Origin: Lachnospiraceae bacterium UBA4316
GTDB lineage: Bacteria > Bacillota > Clostridia > Lachnospirales > Lachnospiraceae
Length of the DNA: 8,993 bases
Direction: 5' to 3'
Assembly (NCBI GenBank): GCA_002394535.1
Contig: DGUG01000151.1
Location: forward strand, 1 to 8,993
The notes below the pieces were generated by a model. The model ran no database searches, had not been told where the DNA came from, and saw only the letters and a list, made by a program, of their open reading frames with translations. The translations under genes and the position numbers were made by a program. The first letter of the stretch is position 1. Each line of letters starts with the position of its first letter. Below, in pieces: positions 6,531 to 8,993 of this stretch.

Positions 6531-7658
6531 CTATTGTTCAGAGATCTTTTCCAGTTTTTCCTTCTTGTAGGTGGCAAAACAGCCGTTATCGATAGCATCC
6601 CTTATCTCTTCCATCATCTTATTGTAAAAATAGAGATTGTGCATCACGCACAGACGCATCCCGAGCATTTCCTTGGCCTTTAACAGATGTCTGATATATG
6701 CTCTCGAATAATGCCTGCACGCGGGACAATCGCAGCCTTCTTCGATAGGGCTGTCATCAAGTTCATACTGCGCGTTAAGAAGTCTTACGGTTCCGTGGTT
6801 TGTGTACAGATGTCCGTGACGTCCGTTTCTTGAAGGATATACGCAGTCAAAAAAATCAACTCCGCGCTCCACTCCCTCAAGAATATCCTTCGGGGTTCCG
6901 ACTCCCATCAGATATGTCGGCTTATTTTGCGGAAGATGCGGGACGACCCGGTCGAGTATATCGTACATTACCTCGTTCGGCTCACCTACAGCAAGACCTC
7001 CTATCGAATATCCCGGAAGGTCGAGCTCTGATATGCGCTTTGCGTGTTCTATGCGGATATCCGGAAAGATAGCTCCCTGATTGATCCCAAAGAGCATCTG
7101 CTCTTTATTTATCGTCTCCTCAAGTCTGTTAAGACGATCCATCTCGTCCTTACACCTGATCAGCCAGCGCGTTGTCCGATCTACGGACTGCTGAACGTAA
7201 TCTCTGTCGGCAAGGGAAGAAGGACACTCGTCAAAGGCCATAGCAATCGTACTTGCCAGATTGGACTGTATCTGCATTGACTGCTCCGGACCCATGAAGA
7301 TCTTGCGCCCGTCAACGTGCGAATTGAAATACACGCCTTCTTCTTTTATCTTACGAAGAGATGCAAGAGAAAATACCTGAAAACCACCGGAATCGGTAAG
7401 TATGGGTCTGTCCCAGACCATGAACTTATGAAGCCCTCCGAGACGTTTTACGACCTCATCTCCCGGGCGGACATGAAGGTGATATGTATTTGACAGCTGG
7501 ATCTGGCAGCCCAGCTCCTTGAGATCTTCGGTTGAAACCGCACCTTTAATAGCAGCTGCGGTACCTACATTCATAAAAACAGGAGTCTGCACCGTTCCGT
7601 GGACCGTTGTAAACTCCGCTCTTTTTGCTCTTTCTTCTGTTGTCAGCAGTTTGTACAT
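6531..7658 (-). CDS. tgt: tRNA-guanine transglycosylase (queuosine pathway)
   Basis: Exchanges the wobble guanine-34 of GUN-anticodon tRNAs (Asp, Asn, His, Tyr) for a 7-deazaguanine base, usually preQ1 in bacteria, on the way to queuosine. 375 aa, normal family length, (beta/alpha)8 fold. Visible motifs are NTYHLHVRPG (57-66), LTDSGGFQVFS (87-97) with general acid/base D89, GINQG (191-195), GGLAVGEP (220-227) in which V224 matches the preQ1-type bacterial enzymes, and FFDCVYPSRNGRHGH (269-283) with nucleophile D271. The zinc site is CxCxxC (C309, C311, C314) plus H340. The start at 7658 overlaps the last base of the upstream stop codon (TGATG), which suggests translational coupling to the carboxypeptidase gene. 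yajC, its frequent partner, lies one gene further on. The queC/D/E/F genes are not in the window. Confidence 0.97.
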   Translation of the reverse strand: MYKLLTTEERAKRAEFTTVHGTVQTPVFMNVGTAAAIKGAVSTEDLKELGCQIQLSNTYHLHVRPGDEVVKRLGGLHKFMVWDRPILTDSGGFQVFSLASLRKIKEEGVYFNSHVDGRKIFMGPEQSMQIQSNLASTIAMAFDECPSSLADRDYVQQSVDRTTRWLIRCKDEMDRLNRLEETINKEQMLFGINQGAIFPDIRIEHAKRISELDLPGYSIGGLAVGEPNEVMYDILDRVVPHLPQNKPTYLMGVGTPKDILEGVERGVDFFDCVYPSRNGRHGHLYTNHGTVRLLNAQYELDDSPIEEGCDCPACRHYSRAYIRHLLKAKEMLGMRLCVMHNLYFYNKMMEEIRDAIDNGCFATYKKEKLEKISEQ

Positions 7659-8617
7659 CAGTATTCGCCCTTTAAGTATTCCTCAAGACACACTCCCTTT
7701 TCGGTTATATCTTTTGAATACTTCTCTCCGACATATCTGAAATGCCATGGTTCGTAGATAATACCCGTTATCTCTTCCTTGCCCTGGGGATAGCGGAGTA
7801 TAAAGCCATAATCCGGTGCATTTTCAGCAAGCCATTTTCCTGCTTTGGTCTCTCCGAACCCGTCATCCATTGAAGTATATGATCCCGTCAGAATATCGAG
7901 GGCGAGACCGAGATGATGTTCGCTTGTTCCGGGAACAGTAACACTCATCGAGCCTACCTTATATGCCTCAAGGTAGGACATTCCCTGCTTCATAAGCTTG
8001 TTAAGCTTATTGTTGAACAACGTTGTCTGTCTGTCATATGAGCGGTATGCACTTACTATCATAAGATCCACTCCGTCAGCCGAAGCCGCATCCATCATTC
8101 TCTTAATGTCTGCAATGATCCTTGCATCCGCCTTCATTGATCCGTTTATATTTGCAAGATTCGGTTCAAAATCATCCGGTACGGGATTTTGCTTGTTTAC
8201 AAGCATCAGATGCCAGTCATCGGGATCTATCTCAATCCGGTCATCCTCTTCGATATTTTCATCCGCACTATCAGGCCCGGGATAATCTTCTTTTACGCCA
8301 TCCTCTGGTACATCCGTTACTTCCTCAGCTTCTTCTGTCTCTTCGACCTGACCTTCTCCTATACCGTTGTTCTTAAGCTTATTAAGATATTCGGTAATAT
8401 CTTCTTTGTCTGCAACCTTCTCATTGTCAAGCAGAAAATCATCGGCGCTCATGTAATCCGTACTTCCTACGGCAGCAACGCTTCTGATGTTAACTACCCT
8501 CTTGTTCTCATCGGCAGCTTTCGTATCATAAGTCGTGCATGACAAAACGCCTCCCACAAGGGCGGCTACATATAAATAAGTTATGGACTTGTCAATGTAA
8601 TAGGTTAATGGCTTCAT
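7658..8617 (-). CDS. VanY-type D-alanyl-D-alanine carboxypeptidase (peptidase family M15B)
   Basis: 319 aa exported zinc peptidase expected to trim the terminal D-Ala from peptidoglycan stem peptides outside the membrane. The N-terminus has a short charged start and a hydrophobic segment (about 11-26) ending in VLSC, then TKA-AD: either an uncleaved anchor, a poor lipobox (C27) or signal peptidase I cleavage near A34. An acidic, low-complexity linker (about 87-135, rich in Glu and Asp) leads to the catalytic domain (about 136-305). That domain has SAYRSYDRQ (189-197), SEHHLGLALD (232-241) with zinc ligands H234 and D241, and EPWHFRYVG (289-297) with catalytic E289 and ligand H292. The catalytic set is complete. 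There are no van resistance neighbours (vanRS, vanHAX), so this is a housekeeping wall enzyme, not evidence of glycopeptide resistance. It starts 4 nt after the lactonase stop with a weak ribosome binding site, so coupling is likely. L,D-type specificity cannot be excluded by eye. Confidence 0.92.
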   Translation of the reverse strand: MKPLTYYIDKSITYLYVAALVGGVLSCTTYDTKAADENKRVVNIRSVAAVGSTDYMSADDFLLDNEKVADKEDITEYLNKLKNNGIGEGQVEETEEAEEVTDVPEDGVKEDYPGPDSADENIEEDDRIEIDPDDWHLMLVNKQNPVPDDFEPNLANINGSMKADARIIADIKRMMDAASADGVDLMIVSAYRSYDRQTTLFNNKLNKLMKQGMSYLEAYKVGSMSVTVPGTSEHHLGLALDILTGSYTSMDDGFGETKAGKWLAENAPDYGFILRYPQGKEEITGIIYEPWHFRYVGEKYSKDITEKGVCLEEYLKGEY

Positions 8618-8621
8618 AATG

Positions 8622-8993
8622 CTACAACTTCTTTATTATAATACAGTTTCCGCTGGGAACCTTTATAAAGGGTCCGTTCAGTACAATTATATTCTTCTTG
8701 AGATCCAGCCTGAAGAAACTCATTGTGTTGGACTCATGGTTAAGGCTCACTATATGCCTCGAATCCGGGAAGAAAGCAACATCCTTTGGATAATCCCCCG
8801 ATATAGGAAGATGGAGAAGTTTTTCAAGCTCACCTGTTTTATCGTTTACTTTGAACACAGTAACAGCGTTACTTCCCGCAACGGACGACATCATGTATTT
8901 ATGATCAAACGAAAACTTCATTGCACAGGTCATGCTTCCCGATGTTTTATAGTCTTCGTTTAATGTGGAATATGAGCCGATGAGTTCAAAGTC
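8622..8993 (-). CDS. Lactonase-family seven-bladed beta-propeller protein, C-terminal part
   Basis: The last 123 residues of a gene whose start lies beyond the right edge; the frame is open to the window end. It resembles the C-terminus of the 6-phosphogluconolactonase/YbhE-type lactonase family (about 340-350 aa): blade motifs MKFSFDHKYMMSS, AVTVFKVNDKTGELEKL, then GDYPKDVAFFPDSRHIVSLNHE and a closing blade ending NCIIIKKL. If enzymatic, it would hydrolyse 6-phosphogluconolactone in the pentose phosphate pathway, but family members in Clostridia are largely uncharacterised and the active-site half is not visible. I see no signal peptide because the N-terminus is absent. First visible gene of a tight cluster with the VanY-type peptidase (4-nt gap) and tgt. 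Confidence 0.8.
   Translation of the reverse strand, partial: DFELIGSYSTLNEDYKTSGSMTCAMKFSFDHKYMMSSVAGSNAVTVFKVNDKTGELEKLLHLPISGDYPKDVAFFPDSRHIVSLNHESNTMSFFRLDLKKNIIVLNGPFIKVPSGNCIIIKKL

Noticed and set aside
7658..8617. VanY homology as a vancomycin-resistance locus
   Set aside because: There are no vanR/S/H/A/X genes nearby; the family is common in wall metabolism of Clostridia and the neighbours are housekeeping genes.
8635..8640. Perfect TATAAT on the minus strand before the VanY-type gene
   Set aside because: No recognisable -35 at 16-18 nt and no TGn extension; it lies within the AT-rich end of the lactonase gene, so it is probably chance.
1..8993. CRISPR array, insertion sequence, phage or tRNA gene
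   Set aside because: I found no spaced direct repeats, transposase or integrase motifs, terminal inverted repeats or cloverleaf sequence on either strand; genes are close-packed with short gaps.

Overview
This window looks like ordinary chromosome of a Firmicute in the class Clostridia, most likely family Lachnospiraceae (Butyrivibrio/Roseburia-like). This is judged from protein flavour, not from a search. The signs are a moderate GC content (roughly mid-40s %), strong GGAGG-type ribosome binding sites, a lactonase tail and a surface-protein motif of the kind common in that family, and Pro-Thr linkers. Every supported gene lies on the minus strand, so transcription runs from high to low coordinates. 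There is no rRNA, tRNA, mobile element, CRISPR array or phage gene.

In transcription order there are three blocks. (1) 8993 to 6531: the 3' end of a beta-propeller lactonase gene, a VanY-type (M15B) D,D-carboxypeptidase and tgt. They are packed with a 4-nt gap and a 1-nt stop/start overlap, so they are probably one transcript. (2) 6488 to 4390: a 558-residue membrane-anchored FecR-domain protein of unknown function, then yajC. A well-formed sigma-A-type promoter (TTGAAA-17-TATTAT) sits in front of yajC. A weaker extended -10 promoter lies directly in front of the FecR-domain gene, which has no Shine-Dalgarno sequence. A hairpin with an 11-bp stem after yajC probably ends this unit. (3) 4293 to the left edge: ilvD, ilvB and serC, with 32-nt and 15-nt gaps. 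This is a biosynthetic operon joining two branched-chain amino acid enzymes to the phosphoserine aminotransferase of serine synthesis. serC runs off the left edge.

The enzymes are intact, with their catalytic motifs in place. tgt and yajC are near-neighbours in many bacteria (tgt-yajC-secDF). Here the FecR-domain gene separates them, and ilvD rather than secD follows yajC. The FecR-domain protein is the least explained object in the window: transmembrane anchor, FecR domain, acidic linker, a short NPDV/HYL-type surface motif, a Pro-Thr linker and an unrecognised Gly/Asn/Thr-rich tail that repeats a DWAHS pentapeptide. I see no convincing previously undescribed system. The findings are modest and mostly concern this protein, its control and the gene order.
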